From Bradyrhizobium erythrophlei (GTDB taxonomy: Bacteria > Pseudomonadota > Alphaproteobacteria > Rhizobiales > Xanthobacteraceae), in NCBI RefSeq assembly GCF_900129425.1, contig NZ_LT670817.1, forward strand, positions 6,200,001 through 6,264,000: a stretch of DNA of 64,000 bases. Reading direction: 5' to 3'. The notes under the pieces were generated by a model. That model was not told where the DNA came from and did not search any database. It saw only the letters and a list, made by a program, of their open reading frames with translations. Below, one piece after another: positions 26,309 through 34,980 of this stretch. A program made the translations under genes and the position numbers. Numbering within the stretch: position 1 is the stretch's first letter; every line of letters starts with the position of its first letter.

Positions 26309-27514
26309 TCATTCTTTCGGGCGCATCTTTTCGATTTCAGCGTCGCTGGGCAGATAATCGGAGCCCTTGCGATAGGACGTGCCCACCATGATGCCCTTGC
26401 CGTCCTTGAGCGCGGTCTTGCCGATGAACGCGCCCAGCGTCGACTGGTGGTCGATCTTGCGGAAGGTGATCTCGCCGAACGGTGACGGCACCGACAATCC
26501 TTCCGCTGCCGCGATCAGCTTATCCGGATCGCTGGAGTTGGCCTTGGCCAGAATGGCCGCGGCGGACTTGATGGTCTCGTAGCCGACGATCGAGCCGAGC
26601 CTCGGATAGTCGTTGTACTTCGCCTGGTAGGCCTTCAGGAACGCGGCATGCTCCGGCGTCTTGATGCTGTACCAGGGATAGCCGGTGACGATCCAACCTT
26701 CCGGCGTTTCATCCTTCAGCGGATCGAGATATTCGGGTTCACCGGTCAGGAAACTGACCACCGCGCGATCCCTAAACAGGCCACGGGTATTTCCTTCGCG
26801 CACGAGTTTGACCAGATCGGCGCCGAAGGTGACGTTGAGGATGGCTTCCGGATTGGCCGCGGCGACGGCCTGCACCACGGGACCCGCGTCGATCTTGCCC
26901 TGCGGCGGCCATTGCTCGTCGACCCACTGAATATCGGGGCGCTTTTCCGACATCAGCTTCTTGAACACCGCGACCGCGGACTGGCCGTATTCATAATTCG
27001 GCGCGATCGTCGCCCAGCGTTTTGCCGGCAGTTTTGCGGCCTCTTCCACCAGCATGGCTGCCTGCATGTAGTTGGAGGGGCGCAGCCGGAAGGTATAGCG
27101 GTTGCCCTTGGCCCAGGTGATCGCGTCGGTCAGAGGCTCGGCGGCAAGAAAGAAGACCTTCTTCTGGTTGGCGAAGTCGCTGACGGCGAGACCAATGTTG
27201 GACAGGAAGGTGCCGGTCAGCATCGCCACGTTCTCGCTCGACACCAGTTCATTGGCCGCGGTCTGCGCGTCGGCGGGCTTGCCTCCGTCATCCTTGGAGA
27301 TGACAACGAGTTTCTTGCCGTTGATGCCGCCGGCGGCATTGATTTCCTCGACCGCGAGCTGCCAGCCCTTGCGATAGGGCTCGGTAAAGGCGGGAAGCAG
27401 CGAGTAAGAGTTGATTTCGCCGATCTTGATCTCGCTCTGCGCCATGGCCGAATGCGCCATGCCGCTGAACAGAATCGCGAACCCCGCGCCCAGGTAGATC
27501 TTGCTTCGTTGCAT
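26309..27514 (-). CDS. ABC transporter substrate-binding protein (LivK-like)
   Basis: Periplasmic binding protein of 401 residues with a Sec signal peptide (cleavage near AMAQS). Type I fold motifs: KIGEINSYSLLPAF, GWQLAVEEINAAGGINGKKL, and LAAEPLTDAITWAKGNRYTFRLRPS in part. It lies 28 bases after the AA_synth gene in the operon headed by 6-hydroxynicotinate reductase. The ligand is unknown; the operon makes a pyridine carboxylate or dicarboxylate likely. Confidence 0.9.
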   Translation of the reverse strand: MQRSKIYLGAGFAILFSGMAHSAMAQSEIKIGEINSYSLLPAFTEPYRKGWQLAVEEINAAGGINGKKLVVISKDDGGKPADAQTAANELVSSENVAMLTGTFLSNIGLAVSDFANQKKVFFLAAEPLTDAITWAKGNRYTFRLRPSNYMQAAMLVEEAAKLPAKRWATIAPNYEYGQSAVAVFKKLMSEKRPDIQWVDEQWPPQGKIDAGPVVQAVAAANPEAILNVTFGADLVKLVREGNTRGLFRDRAVVSFLTGEPEYLDPLKDETPEGWIVTGYPWYSIKTPEHAAFLKAYQAKYNDYPRLGSIVGYETIKSAAAILAKANSSDPDKLIAAAEGLSVPSPFGEITFRKIDHQSTLGAFIGKTALKDGKGIMVGTSYRKGSDYLPSDAEIEKMRPKE

Positions 27515-27542
27515 CCCTAACCCTCCAGTGTTGATAAACCAG

Positions 27543-28127
27543 TTATCGAAGACCGTCCTCGCCCTTGATTTCCGCCGTCGTCAGGCCGCCGACGCGCGGC
27601 AGCGGCCTGCCGCTGTCGGTGATCGCGACCGCGACCATGATCTCGTTGGCGCGCGGCGCGTCGTTGATTTGCACTTCCATGCCGTCGAAATGGCTGCGCA
27701 CGAACGCCGCGTCCTTGTGGCCGAGCGGAATATCGAGCGTCGTGCCCGGCCCGCTGCGCTTCTTCGATGACGGAATCAGCGCCGCGCCCTTGCCGAGGAT
27801 CTTGCGCACCGGCGCGCCCATCTTCGGGTGCAGGATCGCGGCCGCGTGTTCGAGCTCGCCATTTTCGCCGACCGCAGCCGCCTTGCCGTAGCTCTGCGCC
27901 CTGGCGCCATCAATTCCGAGCGCGGCAACGGCCCTTGCCGCGAGCAGCTCGCCGAGTTCCTCGCCGATCGCGATCAGCGGGCTGAGGTCTTCGACATATT
28001 TTCCGGCGAACGGATTTTCGATCACGGCGATGGCCGCCGCCCGCCGGGTCGGCGGCGAGACGGTCTGTCCCATCTCCAGCAGCGTTTCCTCGACCACCGT
28101 GACGATCTTGCGAATGACCGCGCTCAT
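27543..28127 (-). CDS. AA_synth (PF06684-type) family protein
   Basis: Protein of 194 residues matching the amino-acid-synthesis family of unknown enzymatic role. Recognisable family stretches are NPFAGKYVEDLSPLI, GKAAAVGENGELEHAAAI, HPKMGAPVRKILG and the C-terminal ITDSGRPLPRVGGLT. The ATG at 28127 has GAGG nine bases upstream; the preceding in-frame codon is TTG. It lies between UPF0280 and the binding protein in the nicotinate operon. Members are often found next to amidohydrolases and ABC importers, but no reaction is established, so I leave the function open. Confidence 0.82.
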   Translation of the reverse strand: MSAVIRKIVTVVEETLLEMGQTVSPPTRRAAAIAVIENPFAGKYVEDLSPLIAIGEELGELLAARAVAALGIDGARAQSYGKAAAVGENGELEHAAAILHPKMGAPVRKILGKGAALIPSSKKRSGPGTTLDIPLGHKDAAFVRSHFDGMEVQINDAPRANEIMVAVAITDSGRPLPRVGGLTTAEIKGEDGLR

Positions 28128-28160
28128 CGTTGTCAACCTCGTTGCCTGAGTTCTCTGAAT

Positions 28161-29072
28161 TTAGACATGCATCGCGCTTTCCGTTGCGCTGCTGCGGCGT
28201 TGGGTTTGCAATCCCGGCATCTCGATCGCCCTCGCCGCCACAATGATCATCTCGCCCTGCAAACGCAATGTGGCGCCGTCGATCAATCCGGCCGCGAGCT
28301 GCCTTCGCGCGCAAGCCGCGCCGGCTTCGAGCGCATCCTCGATTTCGCCGGCTGACAATTCGCCGACGCCGCGGGTGACAAGCCGCGCGCCGAGATCGCT
28401 GTCCGGCTGCAGATCTCGGGCCGGGCAGCGAACGATGCCAGGGTGTCCGGGCAAATCGACTGAATTGGCAATGATGGTGGCGGCAGCGTCGGCCTGCGAC
28501 GCGGTCCGCGCCAGTACGGTGACGGCGTCGGCAATGCCGAGCGAAAAACTGCGTCCGTGACGCCCACTGGTCGCGACCCCTTGCGTGGGGTCATCGTGAC
28601 CGATGATCATGGTTCGCATCAAACCGGGCTGGTCGGGCCGGTCCGCCAGACCCACGGTAAAACGTTCTCCGTCCGCCAGATGCAGCGCGATGTCGCCGCC
28701 ATTGTTGACATAAGCGCGCTCAAGCTGCGCCTCACGCAGCATTGCGCCGAGAATCTCTTCCGCGACGGCGCCTGCGACCGCCGCCATCGGCGTGATGAAA
28801 TGTTCGGCGGCAAAAGGCGCCACCGCCGCATGCATGCGGCGAGCCACCGTGCCCCGCAGCAGGCACCGCGTGGGGTCGGCTGCTTGGCGCAATTCCGGCA
28901 GTTCATCGCAGAGTTGATCGAGCAGACCGGTAAAGCGGTGTGCCGCGGCGTCATAAGCCAACCGCACGTTCGCCTCGCCGCCGCGCGCTTCCACGATCAG
29001 GTCGATCGGGCCGTCCTGCAGGTGAAGCCGCCTCCCATCAGCCAGAAAACTGATTTGCGGGCGTCTCGTCAT
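28161..29072 (-). CDS. UPF0280 family protein (ApbE-like fold)
   Basis: Protein of 303 residues with UPF0280 family motifs: FITPMAAVAGAVAEEIL, YVNNGGDIALHL, GVATSGRHGRSFSLGIADAVTVLA and AATIIANSVD. The fold is related to ApbE, the FMN transferase that attaches FMN covalently to proteins. Its start overlaps the stop of 6-hydroxynicotinate reductase (ATGA), so the two are made together. A role in flavin attachment or maturation of that iron-sulfur flavoenzyme is a reasonable hypothesis but unproven. Confidence 0.85.
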   Translation of the reverse strand: MTRRPQISFLADGRRLHLQDGPIDLIVEARGGEANVRLAYDAAAHRFTGLLDQLCDELPELRQAADPTRCLLRGTVARRMHAAVAPFAAEHFITPMAAVAGAVAEEILGAMLREAQLERAYVNNGGDIALHLADGERFTVGLADRPDQPGLMRTMIIGHDDPTQGVATSGRHGRSFSLGIADAVTVLARTASQADAAATIIANSVDLPGHPGIVRCPARDLQPDSDLGARLVTRGVGELSAGEIEDALEAGAACARRQLAAGLIDGATLRLQGEMIIVAARAIEMPGLQTQRRSSATESAMHV

Positions 29073-30523
29073 GCGCGCGGTCCCGGCGTCGGTGGCTGCG
29101 AAGGCATCTGGCGGATTTCGGTATTGTCCTTCAGCGACGCCAGCGGACGAACATGATCCATATGGCCGCCCAGCGCCGCATAATCCGACAGCCGCAACGT
29201 GAACTCGATCGGCGCCACCAGCGCCGGCGTCGGAACATAGCCGAACGCGCCCGCCGGCAACCGCGTGACATCAACCATGAAGGTGATGCCGCCGCCCGGC
29301 CAGACATAGACCGGCGCGCCGCCGCTCGTGACGCGTGTCAGCGCGTCCTTCACCGAGCGCGTCAGCCGCACCGGATTGTCGGTGACTCCAGCCCGCAGCG
29401 ACCCGCCCGCCCCGCCCATAAAGAGCACCGTGCATAGCGCCGGTTCGCAGTTCTCCCGGATCCGCTCGACCGATTGCTTGAGATCGGCCGGCATCTGCTT
29501 CTCGATCGGCTTGAGCGTCTCGTCGAGTTCGTAATAGGCCGCGTGCTCGCCGGTCGTGCTGACCATCAGCATGGTCATACCGGGACGCGCGGTCTTCGGA
29601 TCGAACGGGCCCAGCACCGACAGCGGGTCGGAGATCATGGTGCCGCCCCAGCCGGTGCCGGGCTCGGCGACCTGGAAATAACGGCCGGGCGTCGAGCGCC
29701 GTCCCTTCATCTTGATTCCGGTGTCGGGAATATCGAGCAGCTTGCCGGCCTGGTGCTCGCTGAGAACGCCGGTGATGTGGTCATCGACCACCACGACCTC
29801 GTCGACCTTGCCGTGCCATTGCTTGGCAAACATGCCGATCGTCGCCGAGCCGCAGCCGACCCGCATGCGCTCCTCGGCCACGCCGTTGACGATCGGCGGA
29901 TAACCGGCCTGCACCACCACGGTCGCACCGCCGTCGATGGTGAGTTCGACCGGCTTGCAGTTGCTCAGATCCATCAGCGCGTCGCAGGTGACGCGGCCTT
30001 CTTTCTTGGAGCCGCCGGTGAGATGATGAACGCCGCCCAGCGACAGCATCTGCGAGCCGTATTCGCTGGTCGTCACGTGGCCGATCGCCTCGCCCTGCGC
30101 GCGGACCGTCGCCGTCTCGGGTCCGAGATAACGGTCGGTGTCGATCTTCACCTTGACGCCGCAATAACTGAAGATGCCTTCGGTCACCACGGTGACCATG
30201 TCGACGCAGTCGATTTCCGAAGACACGATGAAGGGCGCCGGCTTGTAGTCGGGATAGGTGGTGCCGGCGCCGATGGCGGTCACGAAAACGCTGGGCTCGC
30301 GCACGATCTTGCCGTCCCAGTCGCCGCCGGCCTGAAACGGCACCAGCCGCCCGCCATGGGACACCGTTCGCTCCAGAACGATATGAGGGTCGACGCGGAC
30401 CAGTTCGCCATTGTGATTGGCGTAGCGGTCGCAGGCCCCCGCCGCGCCTGGCCTGATGTAGCACATGACCGGACACGCATCGCAGCGGATCTTGTCGGTG
30501 GCAGCCTCAGTCGCATCAGTCAT
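29069..30523 (-). CDS. hnr: 6-hydroxynicotinate reductase
   Basis: Predicted to reduce 6-hydroxynicotinate to 1,4,5,6-tetrahydro-6-oxonicotinate, the enamidase substrate, with a low-potential electron donor. The 484-residue protein begins with an iron-sulfur motif (CDACPVMCYIRPGAAGACDRY) and has the family segments VVTEGIFSYCGVKVKID, EERMRVGCGSATIGMFA and YVWPGGGITFMVDV. Length and motifs fit the Eubacterium barkeri Hnr family. It heads a minus-strand operon with UPF0280, AA_synth, an ABC importer and MarR, and is divergent from nicotinate dehydrogenase. The 346-base divergent region carries three candidate operators. Confidence 0.86.
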   Translation of the reverse strand: MTDATEAATDKIRCDACPVMCYIRPGAAGACDRYANHNGELVRVDPHIVLERTVSHGGRLVPFQAGGDWDGKIVREPSVFVTAIGAGTTYPDYKPAPFIVSSEIDCVDMVTVVTEGIFSYCGVKVKIDTDRYLGPETATVRAQGEAIGHVTTSEYGSQMLSLGGVHHLTGGSKKEGRVTCDALMDLSNCKPVELTIDGGATVVVQAGYPPIVNGVAEERMRVGCGSATIGMFAKQWHGKVDEVVVVDDHITGVLSEHQAGKLLDIPDTGIKMKGRRSTPGRYFQVAEPGTGWGGTMISDPLSVLGPFDPKTARPGMTMLMVSTTGEHAAYYELDETLKPIEKQMPADLKQSVERIRENCEPALCTVLFMGGAGGSLRAGVTDNPVRLTRSVKDALTRVTSGGAPVYVWPGGGITFMVDVTRLPAGAFGYVPTPALVAPIEFTLRLSDYAALGGHMDHVRPLASLKDNTEIRQMPSQPPTPGPRA

Positions 30524-30571
30524 GCATGAACGAGCTCACAAGCCAGCGTCAAACTGTCCAACGCCTGGATT

Positions 30572-30590
30572 GACAACGATGTACGTTGTC
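30572..30590. promoter_or_regulatory. Inverted repeat GACAACG-N5-CGTTGTC upstream of hnr
   Basis: Perfect 7-bp arms separated by ATGTA, 49 bases upstream of the hnr start. It differs from the TTYGYATRCRAA sites in the same intergenic region, suggesting a second regulator or a promoter-overlapping operator. No matching copy was seen at the enamidase promoter. Confidence 0.5.
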
Positions 30591-30643
30591 CCAAACCAGG
30601 CAAATCGAGACGGTGTTCGGCATATCGCGGCCGGGACACTTTG

Positions 30644-30655
30644 TTCGTATACGAA
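30644..30655. promoter_or_regulatory. Candidate operator, nicotinate regulon (site 2)
   Basis: TTCGTATACGAA is a perfect 12-bp palindrome in the middle of the divergent hnr-nicotinate dehydrogenase intergenic region. It fits the same TTYGYATRCRAA consensus as sites 18773-18784 and 30795-30806 and is the most symmetric of the three. Confidence 0.55.
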
Positions 30656-30794
30656 TGATGTTGCGCGTGCAGCAAAATACTGTCAAGCGCCGCCGGCCGC
30701 GAAAACACGCCCCTGCCGAATAAAAGCTCAGTTGCCTCCCATCTCTGTTCATAAACCGGGCACAAGCATCGGCCGGGAATGGCATGCTTGCACG

Positions 30795-30806
30795 TTTGTA
30801 TGCAAA
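30795..30806. promoter_or_regulatory. Candidate operator, nicotinate regulon (site 3)
   Basis: TTTGTATGCAAA, embedded in the longer near-palindrome CGTTTGTATGCAAACG (30793-30808), lies 64 bases upstream of the iron-sulfur subunit gene of nicotinate dehydrogenase. Position close to the gene start suggests repression by overlap with the promoter. Confidence 0.5.
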
Positions 30807-30869
30807 CGGTATCCTCACACGGATCTACCGCGCAGTTTGCAGCGCAACGACCGGGCCGGAACCACAGGC

Positions 30870-31352
30870 ATGACGCAGACCCCGATCCGCCTCGCAGTCA
30901 ACGGCAGGATCCATCACGTCGACGCCGCTCCCGATACCGCGCTGCTTTACGCATTGCGCAACGATCTGGAATTGAACGGGCCGAAATATGGCTGCGGGCT
31001 TGGCGAATGCGGCGCCTGCGCCGTGCTGATCGACGGCATCGCCGCCCGCTCCTGCGTGATCCCGATCAGCGGCTGCGTCGAGCGCGACATCGTGACGCTC
31101 GAGGGCCTCGGTTCGCGCGATCATCCCGATCCGGTGCAGGCCGCCTTCATCGGCGAACAGGCGGCGCAATGCGGTTACTGCCTCAACGGCATGATCATGA
31201 CGACGAAAGCCCTGCTGATGCGCAACCCGCGGCCCTCCGAGACCGAGGCCCTGGAGGCGTTGCGCTACAATCTTTGCCGATGCGGCGCACATGTTGAAAT
31301 CATGCGCGCGGTGATGCGGGCGGCGGGTCATGTCGTGGAGGCGCTGGATTGA
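30870..31352 (+). CDS. nicA: Nicotinate dehydrogenase small subunit (2Fe-2S)
   Basis: Iron-sulfur subunit of 160 residues in the xanthine-dehydrogenase family. It has the plant-type 2Fe-2S motif CGLGECGACAV with a later Cys, then the second 2Fe-2S domain CGYCLNGMIM and NLCRCGAH. The start at 30870 (MTQTPIRLAVNGR) fits family length; the open frame extends upstream through the divergent promoter but only as a shadow. Its stop overlaps the start of the large subunit gene (ATGA). With that subunit it resembles the two-component NicAB enzyme of Pseudomonas, which has no FAD subunit. The gene symbol follows that similarity. Confidence 0.88.
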   Translation: MTQTPIRLAVNGRIHHVDAAPDTALLYALRNDLELNGPKYGCGLGECGACAVLIDGIAARSCVIPISGCVERDIVTLEGLGSRDHPDPVQAAFIGEQAAQCGYCLNGMIMTTKALLMRNPRPSETEALEALRYNLCRCGAHVEIMRAVMRAAGHVVEALD

Positions 31353-34300
31353 TGACCGCGCCGGCTTCGGACGATCGCGAACTTGAGCCGGGATCGTTGT
31401 CGATCGTTCGCCCCGCCGTTCCAGGTGCGGCAGGCGTAGTCGAGACCTTCATCAAGATAACCGCAGATGGTTCGGTCACCGCCTTCAACGGCCATGTCGA
31501 CCTCGGGACCGGCATTCGCACCGCGCTCGGACAAATCGTCGCCGAGGAACTCGACGTGTCCTTTGCACGCGTCGTCGTCGTGCTGGGCGACACCTCGCGC
31601 GTGCCCAATCAGGGCCCAACCATCGCCAGCGAGACCATCCAGGTATCAGCGGTGCCCTTGCGCAACGCCGCGGCGCAAGCGCGGCAGTTTTTGCTGGCCC
31701 GTGCTGCGGAACGGCTCGAACTTCCCGCGGCAGATCTATCGGTGGAAGATGGCCTGGTCCGCAGCCGCGACAACCGCAGCGTCAGCTACGGCGAACTGAT
31801 TGCCGGCGAGACGATCCGCCTTGAACTGGCGGAGGACGTTGAGGTCAAGGCGGTCGATGCCTACACCATTGTCGGGCAGTCGGTGCCGCGCACCGACCTG
31901 CCGGCGAAGGCGACCGGTGAACTGGTCTACGTTCACGACGTGCGTCTGCCCGGCATGCTCCACGGCCGCGTCGTTCGCCCGCCCTACGCCGGCGTCGATT
32001 CCGGCCCGTTCGTCGGCACCAGCCTGATCGCGGTCGACGAGACCTCGGTGAGCAATATTCCCGGGCTGGTCGCGGTGGTCACGATCGGCGATTTCGTCGG
32101 CGTCATCGCCGAACGCGAGGAAAACGCGGTCAAGGCGGCTGCGCAACTGAAGATCAGTTGGAAGCCGACGCCGACGCTGCCCGATCTGAAGGACGTCGAG
32201 ACCGCGCTGCGCGCCCATCCCTCGATGCCGCGAACCCTGATCGACAAAGGCGACGTTGACGCGGCCCTTGCCGCTGCCGCCAAGCCGATGCAGCGGACCT
32301 ATATCTGGCCGTACCAGATGCACGGTTCGATCGGGCCGTCCTGCGCCGTTGCAGATTATCAAGACGGTCACATCAGGGTGTGGTCCGGCACGCAAAATCC
32401 GCACATCCTGCGCGCCGACCTGGCGCTGTTGCTGCAACGGCCGGATGCCGAAATCGATGTGATCCGGATGGAAGCCGCCGGCTGCTACGGCCGCAACTGC
32501 GCCGACGACGTTTCGGCCGATGCGGTTCTATTATCGCGCGCCGTCGGCCGTCCCGTCCGCGTACAGCTGACGCGCGAGCAGGAGCACGCCTGGGAGCCGA
32601 AGGGCACCGCGCAGCTGATGGACGTCAGGGGCGGCCTGCGTGCCGATGGCAGCGTCGCCGGCTACGATTTTGCGACACGCTATCCGTCTAACGGCGCGCC
32701 CACTCTGGCGCTGCTGCTGACGGGGGCGGTTGCGCCGGTCCCTGATGTGTTCGAGATGGGCGACCGCACCGCGATCCCGCCTTACGACTACGACGCTATG
32801 CGCGTGGTCGCGCACGACATGCCCCCGATCGTTCGCGCGTCGTGGCTTCGCGGCGTCTCGGCGTTGCCGAACACGTTTGCCCACGAATCCTATATCGACG
32901 AGCTGGCAACCGAGGCTGGTGTCGATCCGATCGAATATCGCCTGCGGTATCTCAGGGATAAGCGCGCCGTCGATCTGGTCAACGCCGTAGCCGAGCGCGC
33001 CGGCTGGAGCCCGCGTCCCGTCCGGCAAGAGCCGATAGCCGAGGGCGATGTCGTGCGCGGGCGCGGTTTTGCTTACGCGCTCTATGTGCACAGCAAGTTT
33101 CCGGGCTACGGCGCGGCGTGGTCGGCCTGGATCGCCGACGTCGCCGTCAACAAGGCCACCGGCGATGTCAGCGTGACCCGCGTGGTTGCCGGTCAGGATT
33201 CCGGCCTGATGATCAACCCCGAGGGCGTCCGTCACCAGATCCACGGCAACGTCATCCAGTCGACCAGCCGGGCGCTGATGGAAGAGGTTTCGTTCGACCG
33301 CAATTCGGTGACGAGCCGCGAATGGGGCGCCTACCCCATCATCAAATTCCCCGATATTCCCAAGATCGACGTGTTGATGCTGCCGCGGCAGGACCAGCCG
33401 CCGCTCGGCGTCGGCGAATCCGCATCCGTCCCGAGCGCCGCGGCGATTGCGAACGCCATCTTCGATGCAACCGGCGTGCGTTTTCGGGAATTGCCGTTCA
33501 CGCCGGAACGAATTCTTGCGGGGTTGCGCGGCGAACAGAGTGTCGCACCAGGCGCATTGCCATTAACGGCGGCCAAGCCTCCAGCTTCGGCCGACAAGTG
33601 GCAAAATCCATTCGCCCGCCGACGCGGTGCCTTTGCGACGATCGCGGCGTTATGTACCGCAGCGGTCGGCATCGCCATCGCCGTGCTGCCGTGGCGGTCG
33701 ATCGCGCCGATCGCACGGCCGGATGCGTCGGTCTATTCGGCCGCCACCATTGCCCGCGGCCGGCAACTGGCCGCGCTCGGCGATTGCGCGGTTTGCCATA
33801 CTTCGGCAGATGGGGCGGTCAATGCGGGCGGCCGGGCGATCGAGACGCCGTTCGGGACCATCTACAGCACCAACATCACGCCCGATCCCGAGACCGGCAT
33901 AGGCGGCTGGTCCTATCCCGCCTTCGAGCGCGCCATGCGCGAGGGCATCCATCGCGATGGCCGGCATCTTTATCCGGCATTTCCCTATCCGCATTTCGCC
34001 AAGGCAACCGATGCCGACCTGCAGGCGCTCTACGCGTATCTGATGGCGCAGGCGCCGGTGCATGCCGGGAATCCCAAGACCCAGCTCGCCTTTCCGTTCA
34101 ATTGGCGTCCGCTGATGGCGGGATGGAACGCGCTGTTCCACCAACCCGCCATATTCGAAGCCGACGCGACGAAATCGGAAGTTTGGAATCGCGGCGCCTA
34201 TCTGGTCGAAGGCCTCGGCCACTGCGGCGCCTGCCACTCGCCGCGCAATGCGCTCGGCGCGGAAAAAGCCAAAGCCTATCTGGCCGGCGGGTTCGCGGAA

Positions 34301-34900
34301 GGCTGGGAGGCGCCGGCGCTGACGTCGCTTTCGCAGGCGCCTATTCCCTGGAGCGAGGACGAATTGTTCGCCTATTTGCGCTCCGGCGAATCCCGCTTTC
34401 ACGGTGTCGCCGCCGGCCCAATGGCGCCGGTGGTGAAAGAACTCGCTGGCTTACCCGACCAGGACATCCGCGCCATGGCGGTTTACCTCGCCTCGTTCAG
34501 CGAGAGCGCCATCGGTCAACCGGCCCAGGACGTGCGGGCCGCCCAACTCGAGACCTTGACCAGCACCAGGGTGGCTTCGGCATCGGCTCCCGGCGCACGG
34601 CTTTATGAGGGCGCCTGCGCGGTTTGCCATCAAGTCGGCGGGCCGCCTTTGTTCGGCAGCCGGCCATCGCTGGCGCTGAACAGCAATCTGCATAGCGCCG
34701 TGCCGGACAATTTGATCCAAGTGATCCTGCACGGCATTACTGCTCCGGTGTCGAGCGATCTCGGCTACATGCCGGCCTTCAAGGACAGCATGACCGACGA
34801 TCAACTCGCCGAACTCGTCTCCTACCTGCGGCAGCAATTCGCCCCGGACAAGCCGCCCTGGACCGGTGTGCGCGCAGCCGTCAGCCGGGCCAGAGGCTAG
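31349..34900 (+). CDS. nicB: Nicotinate dehydrogenase large subunit: molybdenum domain fused to three cytochrome c domains
   Basis: Fusion protein of 1183 residues that would hydroxylate nicotinate to 6-hydroxynicotinate and pass electrons to the respiratory chain. Residues 1 to about 730 form a xanthine-dehydrogenase-type molybdopterin subunit (GHVDLGTGIRTALGQ, GCYGRNCADDV, GVGESASVPSAAAIANAI). A membrane-like segment follows near residue 765-785. Three cytochrome c domains then carry haem sites CAVCHTS, CGACHSP and CAVCHQV. This is the architecture of Pseudomonas NicB. The membrane segment should place the haems outside the cytoplasm. A strong terminator follows at 34929. Confidence 0.88.
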   Translation: MMTAPASDDRELEPGSLSIVRPAVPGAAGVVETFIKITADGSVTAFNGHVDLGTGIRTALGQIVAEELDVSFARVVVVLGDTSRVPNQGPTIASETIQVSAVPLRNAAAQARQFLLARAAERLELPAADLSVEDGLVRSRDNRSVSYGELIAGETIRLELAEDVEVKAVDAYTIVGQSVPRTDLPAKATGELVYVHDVRLPGMLHGRVVRPPYAGVDSGPFVGTSLIAVDETSVSNIPGLVAVVTIGDFVGVIAEREENAVKAAAQLKISWKPTPTLPDLKDVETALRAHPSMPRTLIDKGDVDAALAAAAKPMQRTYIWPYQMHGSIGPSCAVADYQDGHIRVWSGTQNPHILRADLALLLQRPDAEIDVIRMEAAGCYGRNCADDVSADAVLLSRAVGRPVRVQLTREQEHAWEPKGTAQLMDVRGGLRADGSVAGYDFATRYPSNGAPTLALLLTGAVAPVPDVFEMGDRTAIPPYDYDAMRVVAHDMPPIVRASWLRGVSALPNTFAHESYIDELATEAGVDPIEYRLRYLRDKRAVDLVNAVAERAGWSPRPVRQEPIAEGDVVRGRGFAYALYVHSKFPGYGAAWSAWIADVAVNKATGDVSVTRVVAGQDSGLMINPEGVRHQIHGNVIQSTSRALMEEVSFDRNSVTSREWGAYPIIKFPDIPKIDVLMLPRQDQPPLGVGESASVPSAAAIANAIFDATGVRFRELPFTPERILAGLRGEQSVAPGALPLTAAKPPASADKWQNPFARRRGAFATIAALCTAAVGIAIAVLPWRSIAPIARPDASVYSAATIARGRQLAALGDCAVCHTSADGAVNAGGRAIETPFGTIYSTNITPDPETGIGGWSYPAFERAMREGIHRDGRHLYPAFPYPHFAKATDADLQALYAYLMAQAPVHAGNPKTQLAFPFNWRPLMAGWNALFHQPAIFEADATKSEVWNRGAYLVEGLGHCGACHSPRNALGAEKAKAYLAGGFAEGWEAPALTSLSQAPIPWSEDELFAYLRSGESRFHGVAAGPMAPVVKELAGLPDQDIRAMAVYLASFSESAIGQPAQDVRAAQLETLTSTRVASASAPGARLYEGACAVCHQVGGPPLFGSRPSLALNSNLHSAVPDNLIQVILHGITAPVSSDLGYMPAFKDSMTDDQLAELVSYLRQQFAPDKPPWTGVRAAVSRARG

Positions 34901-34928
34901 CTAACGCACCGAACAACCGCTGCATGGC

Positions 34929-34953
34929 AACGGCGGGCACCGCCCGCCGTTTT
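34929..34953 (+). terminator. Intrinsic terminator after nicB
   Basis: AACGGCGGGC-ACC-GCCCGCCGTT is a perfect 10-bp stem with a three-base loop followed by TT (four T in a row including the stem end), 28 bases after the nicB stop. The convergent CoA-ligase gene ends 28 bases beyond; no T-run exists on its side. Confidence 0.75.
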
Positions 34954-34980
34954 CGTCCAATGCCGTCGTTACGCAACAAC

